DNA of 64,000 nt from the NCBI RefSeq assembly GCF_026712245.1, contig NZ_JAPPUY010000002.1, positions 1-64,000 on the forward strand, read 5' to 3'. The DNA comes from Roseateles hydrophilus (GTDB taxonomy: Bacteria; Pseudomonadota; Gammaproteobacteria; Burkholderiales; Burkholderiaceae_C). Under the pieces are notes generated by a model. That model worked only from the letters and a program-made list of their open reading frames with translations. It searched no databases and had not been told where the DNA came from. The translations under genes and the position numbers were made by a program. Below, in pieces: positions 16,757 through 25,003 of this stretch; the first letter of the stretch is position 1, and each line of letters begins with the position of its first letter.

Positions 16757-18066
16757 AGCGCCGCGCGCTGCTGCCGCTGATGGCCGCCGCCGGGCTGGCC
16801 GGCTGCGCGCTGGGGCCGGCGCCGCGCGAGGTGCGCCTGGTGGACGTGGGCCCGGGCTGGGCGCGCAACTCAGTGAACGCCGTCGTGTTCCGCAAGAACG
16901 CGCTGGTCAGCGATGGTGACTGGCAATACATCGCCTACTACGACGACGAGGCCCGCGTCGTGCTCGGCAAGCGCCGTCTGGACAGCACGCACTGGACGCT
17001 GCAAACCACGCCCTACCGCGGCAATGCGCGCGACGCGCACAACAGCATCAGCCTCATGGTGGACGGCGCCGGCTACCTGCATCTGGCCTGGGACCACCAC
17101 AACAACCCGCTGCGCTACGCCCGCAGCCTGCAGCCCGGCAGCCTCACGCTGAGCGGGCCGCTGCCCATGATCGGCCAGCAGGAACGCTCGGTCACCTACC
17201 CCGAGTTCCACCGCCAGCCCGACGGCGGGCTGCTGTTTTTCTATCGTGACGGCGGCTCCGGCCGGGGCAACCTCGTCATCAACCGCTACGACCCCGCCAC
17301 CCAGGCCTGGACGCGCCTGCACGCCAACCTGATCAGCGGCGAAGGCCGGCGCAACGCCTACTGGCAGTCCACGCTCGACGCGCACGGCACGCTGCACCTG
17401 TCCTGGGTGTGGCGCGAATCGCCCGATGTGGCCAGCAACCATGACCTCGCCTACGCCCGCTCCCGCGACGGCGGCGTGAGCTGGGAGACATCCGAGGGCC
17501 GCCCGTACACGCTGCCCATCACCGCGGCCAGCGCCGAGATCGCCGCGCCCATCCCGCAGCGCCGCGAGCTCATCAACCAGACCGGCATGGCGGCCGATGC
17601 CGACGGCAACCCCTACATCGCGAGCTACTGGCGGCCCGAGGGCAGCGCCGTGCCGCAGTACCAGGTCGTCTACCGCCGCGACGGCCAGTGGCGCCGCCTG
17701 CTGCTGGACTGGCGGCGCACGCCGTTCTCGCTCAGCGGCGCCGGCACCAAGGCCATCCCCATCGCGCGGCCGCAGCTCATGCTGCGCCAGCGCGGCGGAC
17801 GGCCCGAGGCGCTGCTGGTGTTTCGCGACGAGGAGCGCGGCAGCAAGGTCTCGGTGGCCCACATCACCGACTTCGATGCCCGCCGCTGGACGCTGCACGA
17901 CCTCACGCCAGGCAGCGTGGGCGCCTGGGAGCCCAGCTTCGACACCGAACTCTGGCGCCGCCGCGGTGAACTGCACCTCTTTGTGCAGGCCGTGCAGCAG
18001 GTGGACGGCGAAGGCCAGGCCCAGGTGCCGGCCAGCCCGGTGCGGGTGCTGGAGTGGCGGCCCTGA
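16753..18066 (+). CDS. BNR_4-family beta-propeller lipoprotein, possible polysaccharide lyase
   Basis: 437 residues. The GTG start overlaps the DUF4861 stop, and lipobox LAGC gives lipidated Cys18. The rest is a seven-bladed-propeller-like BNR_4 domain (PF15892): WQYIAYYDDEARVVLGKR, RDAHNSISLMVDGAGYLHLA, WDHHNNPLRYA, RSVTYPEFHRQPDGGLLFFY and HLSWVWRESP. Blades carry His, Tyr and Arg in positions like those of PL24-type ulvan lyases, the best-known catalytic members. Many relatives are uncharacterised, so lyase activity is a hypothesis. With GH105 in the same operon, a lyase producing unsaturated uronyl ends would be the expected partner. Confidence 0.78.
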   Translation: MKRRALLPLMAAAGLAGCALGPAPREVRLVDVGPGWARNSVNAVVFRKNALVSDGDWQYIAYYDDEARVVLGKRRLDSTHWTLQTTPYRGNARDAHNSISLMVDGAGYLHLAWDHHNNPLRYARSLQPGSLTLSGPLPMIGQQERSVTYPEFHRQPDGGLLFFYRDGGSGRGNLVINRYDPATQAWTRLHANLISGEGRRNAYWQSTLDAHGTLHLSWVWRESPDVASNHDLAYARSRDGGVSWETSEGRPYTLPITAASAEIAAPIPQRRELINQTGMAADADGNPYIASYWRPEGSAVPQYQVVYRRDGQWRRLLLDWRRTPFSLSGAGTKAIPIARPQLMLRQRGGRPEALLVFRDEERGSKVSVAHITDFDARRWTLHDLTPGSVGAWEPSFDTELWRRRGELHLFVQAVQQVDGEGQAQVPASPVRVLEWRP

Positions 18067-18160
18067 TGCGCTGACCGCAGCGGGTGGTGGCCCCTTGTGG
18101 CTTTGAGGCTTTGTGTTCAGCGGCTGCCCGCCATGGGCTGAACGCGGCGCAATGGTGCGG

Positions 18161-18182
18161 CTGTCACCTGATTGGGTGACAG
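18161..18182. promoter_or_regulatory. Perfect 8-bp dyad upstream of the two-partner secretion genes
   Basis: CTGTCACC, a six-base spacer and GGTGACAG form an exact inverted repeat 86 bp before the GTG of the TpsB gene and 95 bp after the BNR_4 stop. No T-run follows on either strand, so it looks more like an operator than a terminator. No regulator is assigned. Confidence 0.4.
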
Positions 18183-18267
18183 GAAATCAATGGGCTGACC
18201 AAGCTACGGCGCTCGCCAGAATCGCGCCGCCGCAAAAAGAGCATCAGCGGCATGCAAGGGAGTTGTC

Positions 18268-19911
18268 GTGAAGTTGTCGATGACCAGCCCAAAACGGCTG
18301 GTCCTTGGTTTGGGCGGCTTGCTGCTGATCGCAGCAAGCTGGGCCCAGGACCGCAAGGATGTGCTCGACGCCATTGAGCGTGAGCGACTGCAGCAGATCC
18401 GTGACGCGCAGCTGCGCGTGACGCCACAACTCGCGGGTGCGAGAGGTGGTGTCTGGCTGGACCCTGTCGAAGGCGAGGCGCCGTGTTTCCACGTTCAGCG
18501 CGTGCATTTCAGGGGCGCGCCGCCCGGGTTCGCCGATGAACACCAGGATTTGCGGAGCTATGCCGGCGCTTGTCTCGGTGCGCTCAGCATCGAGCGTCTT
18601 CGTCAGAACCTCCAGGCGCGGCTGGTGGATCTGGGCTATGTGACCAGTCACATCACCGTGCCGCCACAGAACCTTGCCGATGGCGTCCTGCAACTGGACG
18701 TGGAACTCGGGCGCGTGGGTCGCATCGAGCGCAGGGGTGGGGCCAGGGCGATCGGTCGCAATGCATTGGCGCTGCGGACAGGCAATGTTCTGAACCTGCG
18801 CGACATCGAGCAGTCTCTGGAGAACACCTCGCGCCTGCCAAGCCAAGCTGCGCAGGTTCAAATCGAAGCCGCCGACGTGTCTGGCGAAAGCGTACTGGTA
18901 CTGGCTGCCACGGAGCGCCGCTCATGGCGCATGACCGTGGGGGCCGACAACGCTGGCGCCAGCGACTACGGCAGCCTTCAAGGCTCAGCGCAGCTGGTGT
19001 TGGATGGGCCGCTGGGCCTGTCTGATCAGTTGGTGGCTTATGTGGCTGGCGCTCCAAAGCGGGGTGCTCCTTTTCAGCGCAGCGGCATGCTCAGCTACAG
19101 CCTGCCTTTTGGCTATCACTTGCTGTCCGTGACGGGCACGCGCAGCGAACACAACCGTCTCATCCAAGGCTTGTCGACCGTCTTCAGCGAGAACGGGCAT
19201 GACGCGTCCTGGCAGCTACGCTGGCAGTGGACGCCCTGGCGCAGTGCCAGTGGCCGCGTGGCCGTCTGGCTCGGAGCCAGCGATCGGAGGAGCCGCAACC
19301 ACATCGACGACGTTGAGCTGGTGCTTCAGCGGCGCAACGTCCGAACGACCGACTGGGGATTCAGCGGTTGGTGGCGGCGTGAGGCGGGCGAATTCCAGCT
19401 GGACTACGAGCAAGCCGTCAGCACCCGGCGCACCCTAGGCGCCGACGTGGTTCTGGATCCGCCGCCGCTCGCCCGCACCGCGCGCGCGCAACTGGGCTGG
19501 CAACGCCCATTCGGCGATTGGCGTTATGACGCCCGTCTTGCCTGGAGCGGCGTCCACGATGCTGCCAGCGGCGCCGATCTGCACGTGCTGGGCTCACGCT
19601 GGACCGTGCGCGGCTTCGACGCGCGCAGCCTCCTCAGCGGCAAGGAGCAAATCAGTTTGAAGCAGGACCTGCGAGGCCCAGGCGTCGAATTGCCTGCAGG
19701 CGTTGCCTGGCAGCCCTATGCAGGGCTAGACGTTGGCCGCATTGCTGGCGCCTTCTCCGGCGGGCGCACGCTGGCCGGCGCAACGGTCGGCGTGCGGGTC
19801 CAGTTTGGCGGCTTGTTTGGCGATCTTGCTGCTGCAGCGCCATTGCACAAACCCCAAGGATTCGACGCGGCCTCGGCCGTGGTGTACGCCAGTCTCAACT
19901 ACAGCTACTGA
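18268..19911 (+). CDS. TpsB outer-membrane transporter (ShlB/FhaC/CdiB family)
   Basis: 547 residues. The GTG start is preceded by AAGGGAG at 5 bases. A signal peptide (ending near AASWAQ) is followed by a POTRA region (about 65-150: CFHVQRVHFRG, LRQNLQARLVDLGYVTSHI, VPPQNLADGVLQLDVELGRV) and a C-terminal 16-strand barrel ending in LNYSY with a terminal aromatic. The conserved VRGFD motif is present. It secretes its TpsA partner across the outer membrane; the partner gene starts 15 bp downstream. GC is lower than in the flanking carbohydrate genes. Confidence 0.93.
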   Translation: MKLSMTSPKRLVLGLGGLLLIAASWAQDRKDVLDAIERERLQQIRDAQLRVTPQLAGARGGVWLDPVEGEAPCFHVQRVHFRGAPPGFADEHQDLRSYAGACLGALSIERLRQNLQARLVDLGYVTSHITVPPQNLADGVLQLDVELGRVGRIERRGGARAIGRNALALRTGNVLNLRDIEQSLENTSRLPSQAAQVQIEAADVSGESVLVLAATERRSWRMTVGADNAGASDYGSLQGSAQLVLDGPLGLSDQLVAYVAGAPKRGAPFQRSGMLSYSLPFGYHLLSVTGTRSEHNRLIQGLSTVFSENGHDASWQLRWQWTPWRSASGRVAVWLGASDRRSRNHIDDVELVLQRRNVRTTDWGFSGWWRREAGEFQLDYEQAVSTRRTLGADVVLDPPPLARTARAQLGWQRPFGDWRYDARLAWSGVHDAASGADLHVLGSRWTVRGFDARSLLSGKEQISLKQDLRGPGVELPAGVAWQPYAGLDVGRIAGAFSGGRTLAGATVGVRVQFGGLFGDLAAAAPLHKPQGFDAASAVVYASLNYSY

Positions 19912-19926
19912 TCAGGGAACGACACG

Positions 19927-22900
19927 ATGAGAAGCCACCAAAGAACCAGCTCCCGAACCCGCATCGCGCAAGCCATCCTTCTGCTGGGAGGGCTGCATGC
20001 CATTGCACCCGATGCGCTGCTGGCGGCGCAGGCGCAGACCACGGCAGATGCCAACGCGCCCGCTGGCCGCAAGCCCAAGATCGACACGGCTGGCAACGGT
20101 GCAACGGTTGTCCACGTCGCCCCGGCCAATAGCTCAGGCGTGTCGCACAACCTGTTCACACAGTTCAACGTGAGCGCGGCAGGCCTGGTGCTCAACAACT
20201 CTTCGGCAGCGCCCGGCAGTTTTGCGCCCGCACCGCCCCCGCCTGCACCGGCTCCCGCGCCTGCCCCAGCGCCCGCCCCCGCCCCGGCGCCGCGCCCGCG
20301 GGACCCCAAGCCCTGTTCGCGATGCATGATCCAGAGCCTGCCAGCGAGCGTTGCTGCCATTGATCTGCCTGCAACGGGTCAGGCGGTGGTGAGCGCCGCA
20401 CCCGCGCCCAACGCAGAGTCCAGCACGTCAGTCGGCTACTCACAGCTGGCCGGCGCCATCGGCGGCAACGTGCTGTTTGCCGGCAACCCGGCCGCACAGG
20501 CGCGCCTGATCGTCAACGAGGTCACCGGCACGTCGGCCAGCATCTTGGCCGGCGGCATCGAGGTGTTCGGCATGCCGGCCGATGTCGTCATCGCCAACGC
20601 CAACGGCATCACCTGCAATGGCTGCGGCTTCATCAACACCAACCGCGCCAGCCTGGTCAGCGGCCGGCCGCTGGTGGGCTCCACGCTGGACGGCTTCTCG
20701 GTCAGCGGCGGCACGGTCGCCATCGGCGCCGCGGGTCTGAACGGCAGCAGTCTCACGTCGCTGGATCTCATCGGTGGCGCGGTGCGGGTGGACGGCTCGG
20801 TCACCCTGCCGGCCAGCAACAGCGCCATTTATGCCGTGGCAGGCGCCAACCAGGTCAGCTACAGCACGCTCGCGGCCACGCCGCAAGGCCGCAGCGACGC
20901 CCAGCCGGCCGTGTCCATTGACATCGGCGCCGCCGCCGGCATGTTTGCGAACCAGATCTACCTGCTGGCCAACGAGGCCGGCCCGGGCGTCAACATTCGC
21001 GGCCGGCTAGAGGCAGGCGCTGGCGGCCTGACGCTGGATGCCGCCGGCAACCTGAGCTTTACCGGCGCGCTCAAGACCACGGGTGCTGGTGCCACCGTGT
21101 TGAGCGCCCAGGGCGTGAGCGCGGCGGGCGCCTCCGTCGACAGCACGGGCCTGGCGTTGGTGCAGTCCGGTGCTGCCGTCAACTGGACGGGTGGCACCGT
21201 CAATGGCAGCGACGTGATGCTGGCCTCCGCAGGTGCTATGGGTACCAATGCCCTGGCGCTGCAGGCCACAGGCGACATCCGCCTGAACAGCGGCGGCGAG
21301 CTGACCTACAAGGCTGGCAGCCTCAAAGCCGGTGGTGCCGTGGCCGTGACTGCAGCGGGTGACCTGACCCTGTCACCCACCTCCAGCACCAGCCGCGTCT
21401 ACGAAGGCAGCACCACGCGCGACCTCACCCGCTACACCCGCACCACGGTCGACGCGGGCGGCTCGGTGGCCCTGCAGTCCACTGGCGGTATCGTCACGCT
21501 GGACGGTGCCCAGATGCAGGCCGGTGACAGCATCGCCATACAGGGCAACGGCGTGGCGCTGCTGGCCCGCAAGGACCTGACCAAGGAGACCACGGTCAAC
21601 GGCAACACCACGCTGATGCCCACCACCGAGAACCTGGTGCAGGCCCGCCTTGTGGCTGGCGGTGACATCGCGCTGTTGGCGAGCGGCACCGGAGCGGAGC
21701 AGGGCAAGCTCTTCATCACCGGCGCGAAGATCGAGTCCAACAACGGCCACGTCTCTTTGCTGGCCGCCAAGGACCTGGACGTCGCCCACGACATCACCAC
21801 TGACACCACCTACGAGCGCTTCTACGAGGTCAAGCGCAAGTGGTTCAACAAACGCGTCACCGACATCACCAAGACCAGCCTGGAGGAAACGGCCAACCCC
21901 AGCGACATCAGCGGCCGTTCGGTGTCCTTGGGTGCTGGCGGCAACCTCAACATCGTCGGCAGCCTCGTCATGGCCGATGGCGCCGTCGGCCTGCACGCCG
22001 ACCAGGACCTCAACCTGCTGGCCACGCAGGAAGCCAGCTATGCCTACGAGTCGCGCACAGTCAAGAAGAGCGGCATCTTCGGCAACGGTGGTCTGTCCAT
22101 CACCATCGGCTCCAAGAGCCGCACCGACATCACCAGTACCCAGGAAACCCGCCAGGCCAGCACCAGCGTGGGCAGCCTGGCCGGCGACGTGCTGGCCACG
22201 GCCGGCGGCAGCTACCTGCAACTGTCCAGTGACATCACCGCCCCCATGGGCGACATCCACATCGCCGCGCAGAACGTCACGCTGCAAAGCAACAACAACA
22301 CCCGCAGCGTGCTCAACATCGTGCGGGAGCGGCAGAGCGGCATCACCTTGTCCGCGAGCAACCCGCTGGTCAGCGCCGTGCAAAGCGTGGGTGAGATGGC
22401 CAAGATCGCCAAGCGCACGGAGAACGGCCGCTATCAGGCGATGGCCCTGCTCACCAGCGGGCTGACGGTCTACAACAACTACACCAACTTCGAGAGCCTA
22501 CTCAAGGCCGACAGCCTCTCGGGTGCTGCGACGACCGGCGGCTGGACCTTCAGCGCAAGCCTGGGCAGCAGCAGGAGCGACTACGAAAGTCTCATCGGGT
22601 CCAGCACCCCCATCGAGTCCGGCGTCAACGCCGGGCGCAACGCCAGCCTGACGGCGACCGGCACAGGAGACAACGGCGACATCAACCTCATCGGTAGCCG
22701 TGTCACCGCCAGCGAGGGCCTCACGCTGCGCGCCAACCGCGACATCACCCTGGCCGCAGCGATCGGCCGCGACACCGAGCGAACCAAACGCACCAGCAGC
22801 TCTGCAGCGATCGGCCTGGCCTTCACTGTCGGCGGCCAAAGCAACGGCTTGCACCTGACGCTGGCCGCCAGCCGCTCAAACGCCTGGAGCAACGGCTGGG

Positions 22901-23337
22901 GTACCACCTTCTACAACAGCGAGCTGACGGCCGGCAAGCTGCTCAGCGTGGATGCCGGGCGGGACTGGAGCCTGACCGGCGCCAAAGCCACCGGCGAGAC
23001 CGTTGTGGCGCGCGTGGGCAGCGCGGGCGCCGGCAAGCTCAGCATCACCAGCCCGCTGGACGAAACCTTCTACCAAGCCAAGGAACAAAGCTTTGGCTTC
23101 AACGCAAGCATCCCCATCCCGCCGTCGGGCTCGGGAGGCAGCTTCAGCCTGAACGCCAGCCAGTTGAAGCTGCTGGCCGAAGGCGAGTCCATCAAGCAGC
23201 AAAGCGCCATCGTGGCCGGTACCGGAGGCTTCGATGTGCGGGTCAACGGCCACACCCACCTCGAAGGCGGCGCCGTAGCGAGCAAGGCTGCCAGCAACTA
23301 CTTCGTCGGACCTGCAAAACGCCCACAACCCGCATGA
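19927..23337 (+). CDS. TpsA/CdiA-type exoprotein, shortened at its C-terminus
   Basis: 1136 residues. Signal peptide (to about residue 36), then the TPS secretion domain: FTQFNVSAAGLVLNNS, RLIVNEVTG, VIANANGITCNGCGFINTN. A Pro/Ala-rich insert (about residues 98-125) splits this domain. Beta-helical haemagglutinin repeats follow to about 1110. Full-length CdiA proteins are usually 3000 residues or more and end in a toxin; this one stops with no toxin 29 bp before an IS element. In the neighbouring frame the bases after the last repeats read DLQNAHNPHEHW, resembling the DLQN segment common in such repeats, so a frameshift or deletion probably ended the protein early. It may still act as an adhesin. 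Confidence 0.85.
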   Translation: MRSHQRTSSRTRIAQAILLLGGLHAIAPDALLAAQAQTTADANAPAGRKPKIDTAGNGATVVHVAPANSSGVSHNLFTQFNVSAAGLVLNNSSAAPGSFAPAPPPPAPAPAPAPAPAPAPAPRPRDPKPCSRCMIQSLPASVAAIDLPATGQAVVSAAPAPNAESSTSVGYSQLAGAIGGNVLFAGNPAAQARLIVNEVTGTSASILAGGIEVFGMPADVVIANANGITCNGCGFINTNRASLVSGRPLVGSTLDGFSVSGGTVAIGAAGLNGSSLTSLDLIGGAVRVDGSVTLPASNSAIYAVAGANQVSYSTLAATPQGRSDAQPAVSIDIGAAAGMFANQIYLLANEAGPGVNIRGRLEAGAGGLTLDAAGNLSFTGALKTTGAGATVLSAQGVSAAGASVDSTGLALVQSGAAVNWTGGTVNGSDVMLASAGAMGTNALALQATGDIRLNSGGELTYKAGSLKAGGAVAVTAAGDLTLSPTSSTSRVYEGSTTRDLTRYTRTTVDAGGSVALQSTGGIVTLDGAQMQAGDSIAIQGNGVALLARKDLTKETTVNGNTTLMPTTENLVQARLVAGGDIALLASGTGAEQGKLFITGAKIESNNGHVSLLAAKDLDVAHDITTDTTYERFYEVKRKWFNKRVTDITKTSLEETANPSDISGRSVSLGAGGNLNIVGSLVMADGAVGLHADQDLNLLATQEASYAYESRTVKKSGIFGNGGLSITIGSKSRTDITSTQETRQASTSVGSLAGDVLATAGGSYLQLSSDITAPMGDIHIAAQNVTLQSNNNTRSVLNIVRERQSGITLSASNPLVSAVQSVGEMAKIAKRTENGRYQAMALLTSGLTVYNNYTNFESLLKADSLSGAATTGGWTFSASLGSSRSDYESLIGSSTPIESGVNAGRNASLTATGTGDNGDINLIGSRVTASEGLTLRANRDITLAAAIGRDTERTKRTSSSAAIGLAFTVGGQSNGLHLTLAASRSNAWSNGWGTTFYNSELTAGKLLSVDAGRDWSLTGAKATGETVVARVGSAGAGKLSITSPLDETFYQAKEQSFGFNASIPIPPSGSGGSFSLNASQLKLLAEGESIKQQSAIVAGTGGFDVRVNGHTHLEGGAVASKAASNYFVGPAKRPQPA
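20235..20303 (+). repeat. Pro/Ala codon repeat inside the TPS domain
   Basis: Alternating CCN and GCN codons encode (Pro-Ala)n followed by PRPRD. It interrupts the TpsA secretion domain between the strand LVLNNS and the later QLAGAIGGN segment. Confidence 0.8.
22968..23031 (+). repeat. TpsA segment duplicated at 25988-26053 (copy 1)
   Basis: This 64-base in-frame part of TpsA recurs downstream of the IS and orphan immunity gene with two substitutions and a two-base insertion. It encodes LTGAKATGETVVARVGSAGA. Such shared stretches are where displaced CdiA C-terminal modules can recombine with the parent gene. Confidence 0.85.
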
Positions 23338-23368
23338 ACACTGGTGATGCGGGGTGAATGCCGATGGT

Positions 23369-23417
23369 CAGAACTCCCAGAATCAAATTCAATGGTCATT
23401 GATTTCTGGGAGTTCTG
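23369..23417 (+). promoter_or_regulatory. Hairpin at the left IS end before the transposase start
   Basis: CAGAACTCCCAGAA (23369-23382) and its exact complement (23404-23417) form a 14-bp stem with a 21-base loop. It ends at the ribosome-binding site GGAGG (23417-23421) in front of the transposase ATG. In an mRNA started outside the element the stem could hide the site and limit transposase translation, a known protective device of IS elements; its role here is inferred. Confidence 0.6.
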
Positions 23418-23422
23418 GAGGA

Positions 23423-24910
23423 ATGGCGATGGCGACCGACGACTTCTTCCGCGCACGGCTGGATGGCATGGTGGATCCCCGCCACCCGCTCGCGGTTCTC
23501 GGTCGGCGCATGCCCTGGTCTCAGATTGAAGCGTCACTTGCTCCGCTGTTCGCCCGCAAGGCCCGCATGGGCAAGTCCCGCGAGGACGCCGATATGTTTG
23601 GCCCCACGCTGGTGGTAGCCGCCGGCGGCGTGAGCCGTGCGGGCCGGCCGCGTCTGCCGATCCGGCTGATGGTCTCGCTGCTGTACCTGAAGCACGCGTT
23701 CAACGAGAGCGACGAATCCGTGGTCGAGCGCTGGTCGGAGAACGTCGTGTGGCAGCTCTTCAGCGGCATGGAGTACTACCAGAGCAAGCTGCCCTGCGAC
23801 GCCACACAGATCGGGCGTTTCCGTCGCGTGCTGGGCGAAGCCGGCGTGGAGCAATTGCTCAAGACCACCATCGAAGCGGCGGTCGCAATGAAGGCGGTCA
23901 AGCCCGTCGAGTTGGAGCGCGTGACGGTCGACACCACCGTGCAGGAGAAGGCCATTGCCCACCCGACAGATAGCCGGTTGCTGGAGGTTGCGCGGGCCAA
24001 GATCGTGCGCCTGGCCAAGCGAGCAGGCCTGAAGCTCAAGATGACGCACGAGCGCGAGGGCCAGAGCTTGCGGCGTCGTGCCGGTGGCTACGCCCATGCC
24101 AAGCAGTTCAAGCGACTGCGCCAGGTGGTGCGCCGCCAGCGCACGATCCTGGGCGTGCTGCTGCGCGAGGTGCAGCGCAAGATGACGACGCTGGCGCAGG
24201 CCGCACAGGATCAGCTCAAGCCCTGGCTGGAGCGTGCTGAGCGGATCCGCAGCCAGCGGACTCACGACAAGAACAAGCTCTACGCCCTGCACGCGCCCGA
24301 GGTCGAGTGCATCTCGAAAGGGAAAGCGCGCCGGCCCTACGAGTTCGGTGTGAAGGTCAGCCTGGCTGTCGCACACAAGAGCGGGCTCATCGTGGGCGCT
24401 CGCAGCTTCCCCGGCAACCCCTTCGATGGTCACACACTGGCGCAGCAGCTCGAGCAGACCAGCACCTTGCTGCAGGATCTCGGCGTCAAGCCCATGACCG
24501 CCGTCGTCGACGTGGGTTACCGCGGTGTCGACGCTGACATCGCTCCGGTGGAGTTGATCCATCGGGGCAAGTACAAGTCCTTGAATGCGCAGCAAAGGCG
24601 CTGGCTCACGCGCCGGCAGGCCATCGAGCCCACCATCGGTCACACCAAGCACGACCACCGGATGGACAAGTGCTGGCTCAAGGGCAGCGAGGGCGACGCG
24701 CTGCACGCGGTGCTGTGCGCTGCCGGCTTCAATATCCGCTGGTTGCTGCGGGCGCTGCGGCGTCAGCTGCAGGCTGGCGGCCTGAAGCACGTTTACTTGG
24801 CCTTGATCGCCGTATGGACGACCTCTCTGGCAGCGGCGATGGCGGGGCTCAGCAGCGTCTTGGGTGCCAATGCCGACCTATCGCGTCAGCCGCCGCTCCA
24901 CGCGTCATGA
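23423..24910 (+). CDS. IS5-family DDE transposase
   Basis: 495 residues, apparently intact. An N-terminal DUF772-like domain (ATDDFFRARLDGMVDPRHPL, RPRLPIRLMVSLLYLKHAFN) precedes a DDE_Tnp_1 catalytic region. The likely triad is Asp in VTVDTTVQEKA, Asp in AVVDVGYRG and Glu in AIEPTIGHTKHD. The Met at 23423 was preferred because GGAGG lies directly upstream; upstream in-frame residues from 23354 would extend across the IS end. With no frameshift visible it could be active. Confidence 0.9.
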   Translation: MAMATDDFFRARLDGMVDPRHPLAVLGRRMPWSQIEASLAPLFARKARMGKSREDADMFGPTLVVAAGGVSRAGRPRLPIRLMVSLLYLKHAFNESDESVVERWSENVVWQLFSGMEYYQSKLPCDATQIGRFRRVLGEAGVEQLLKTTIEAAVAMKAVKPVELERVTVDTTVQEKAIAHPTDSRLLEVARAKIVRLAKRAGLKLKMTHEREGQSLRRRAGGYAHAKQFKRLRQVVRRQRTILGVLLREVQRKMTTLAQAAQDQLKPWLERAERIRSQRTHDKNKLYALHAPEVECISKGKARRPYEFGVKVSLAVAHKSGLIVGARSFPGNPFDGHTLAQQLEQTSTLLQDLGVKPMTAVVDVGYRGVDADIAPVELIHRGKYKSLNAQQRRWLTRRQAIEPTIGHTKHDHRMDKCWLKGSEGDALHAVLCAAGFNIRWLLRALRRQLQAGGLKHVYLALIAVWTTSLAAAMAGLSSVLGANADLSRQPPLHAS

Positions 24911-25003
24911 CCGCGCGCTGCTCGCCGGGGCCGTCCCGTCAGCGAGTTGCGTGGAAATGGATTTTGCAGGTCTGACTAAAGATTAAGAAGTGGTGAGGTT
25001 TAC

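Larger units (their letters stand above)
23367..24976 (+). mobile_element. IS5-type insertion sequence
   Basis: About 1.6 kb with one transposase gene. Proposed ends are GTCAGAACTCCC at the left and the complement of GTCAGACCTGC at the right, an imperfect inverted repeat of roughly 14 matches in 24. I could not see a target duplication, so the exact borders are uncertain. It lies between the shortened TpsA gene and the orphan immunity gene and marks the rearrangement of this locus. Confidence 0.75.

Noticed and set aside
23330..24990. Target-site duplication flanking the IS
   Set aside because: Flanks next to the proposed ends (GATG and TAAA) do not match, so either the ends are slightly off or later rearrangement removed one copy.
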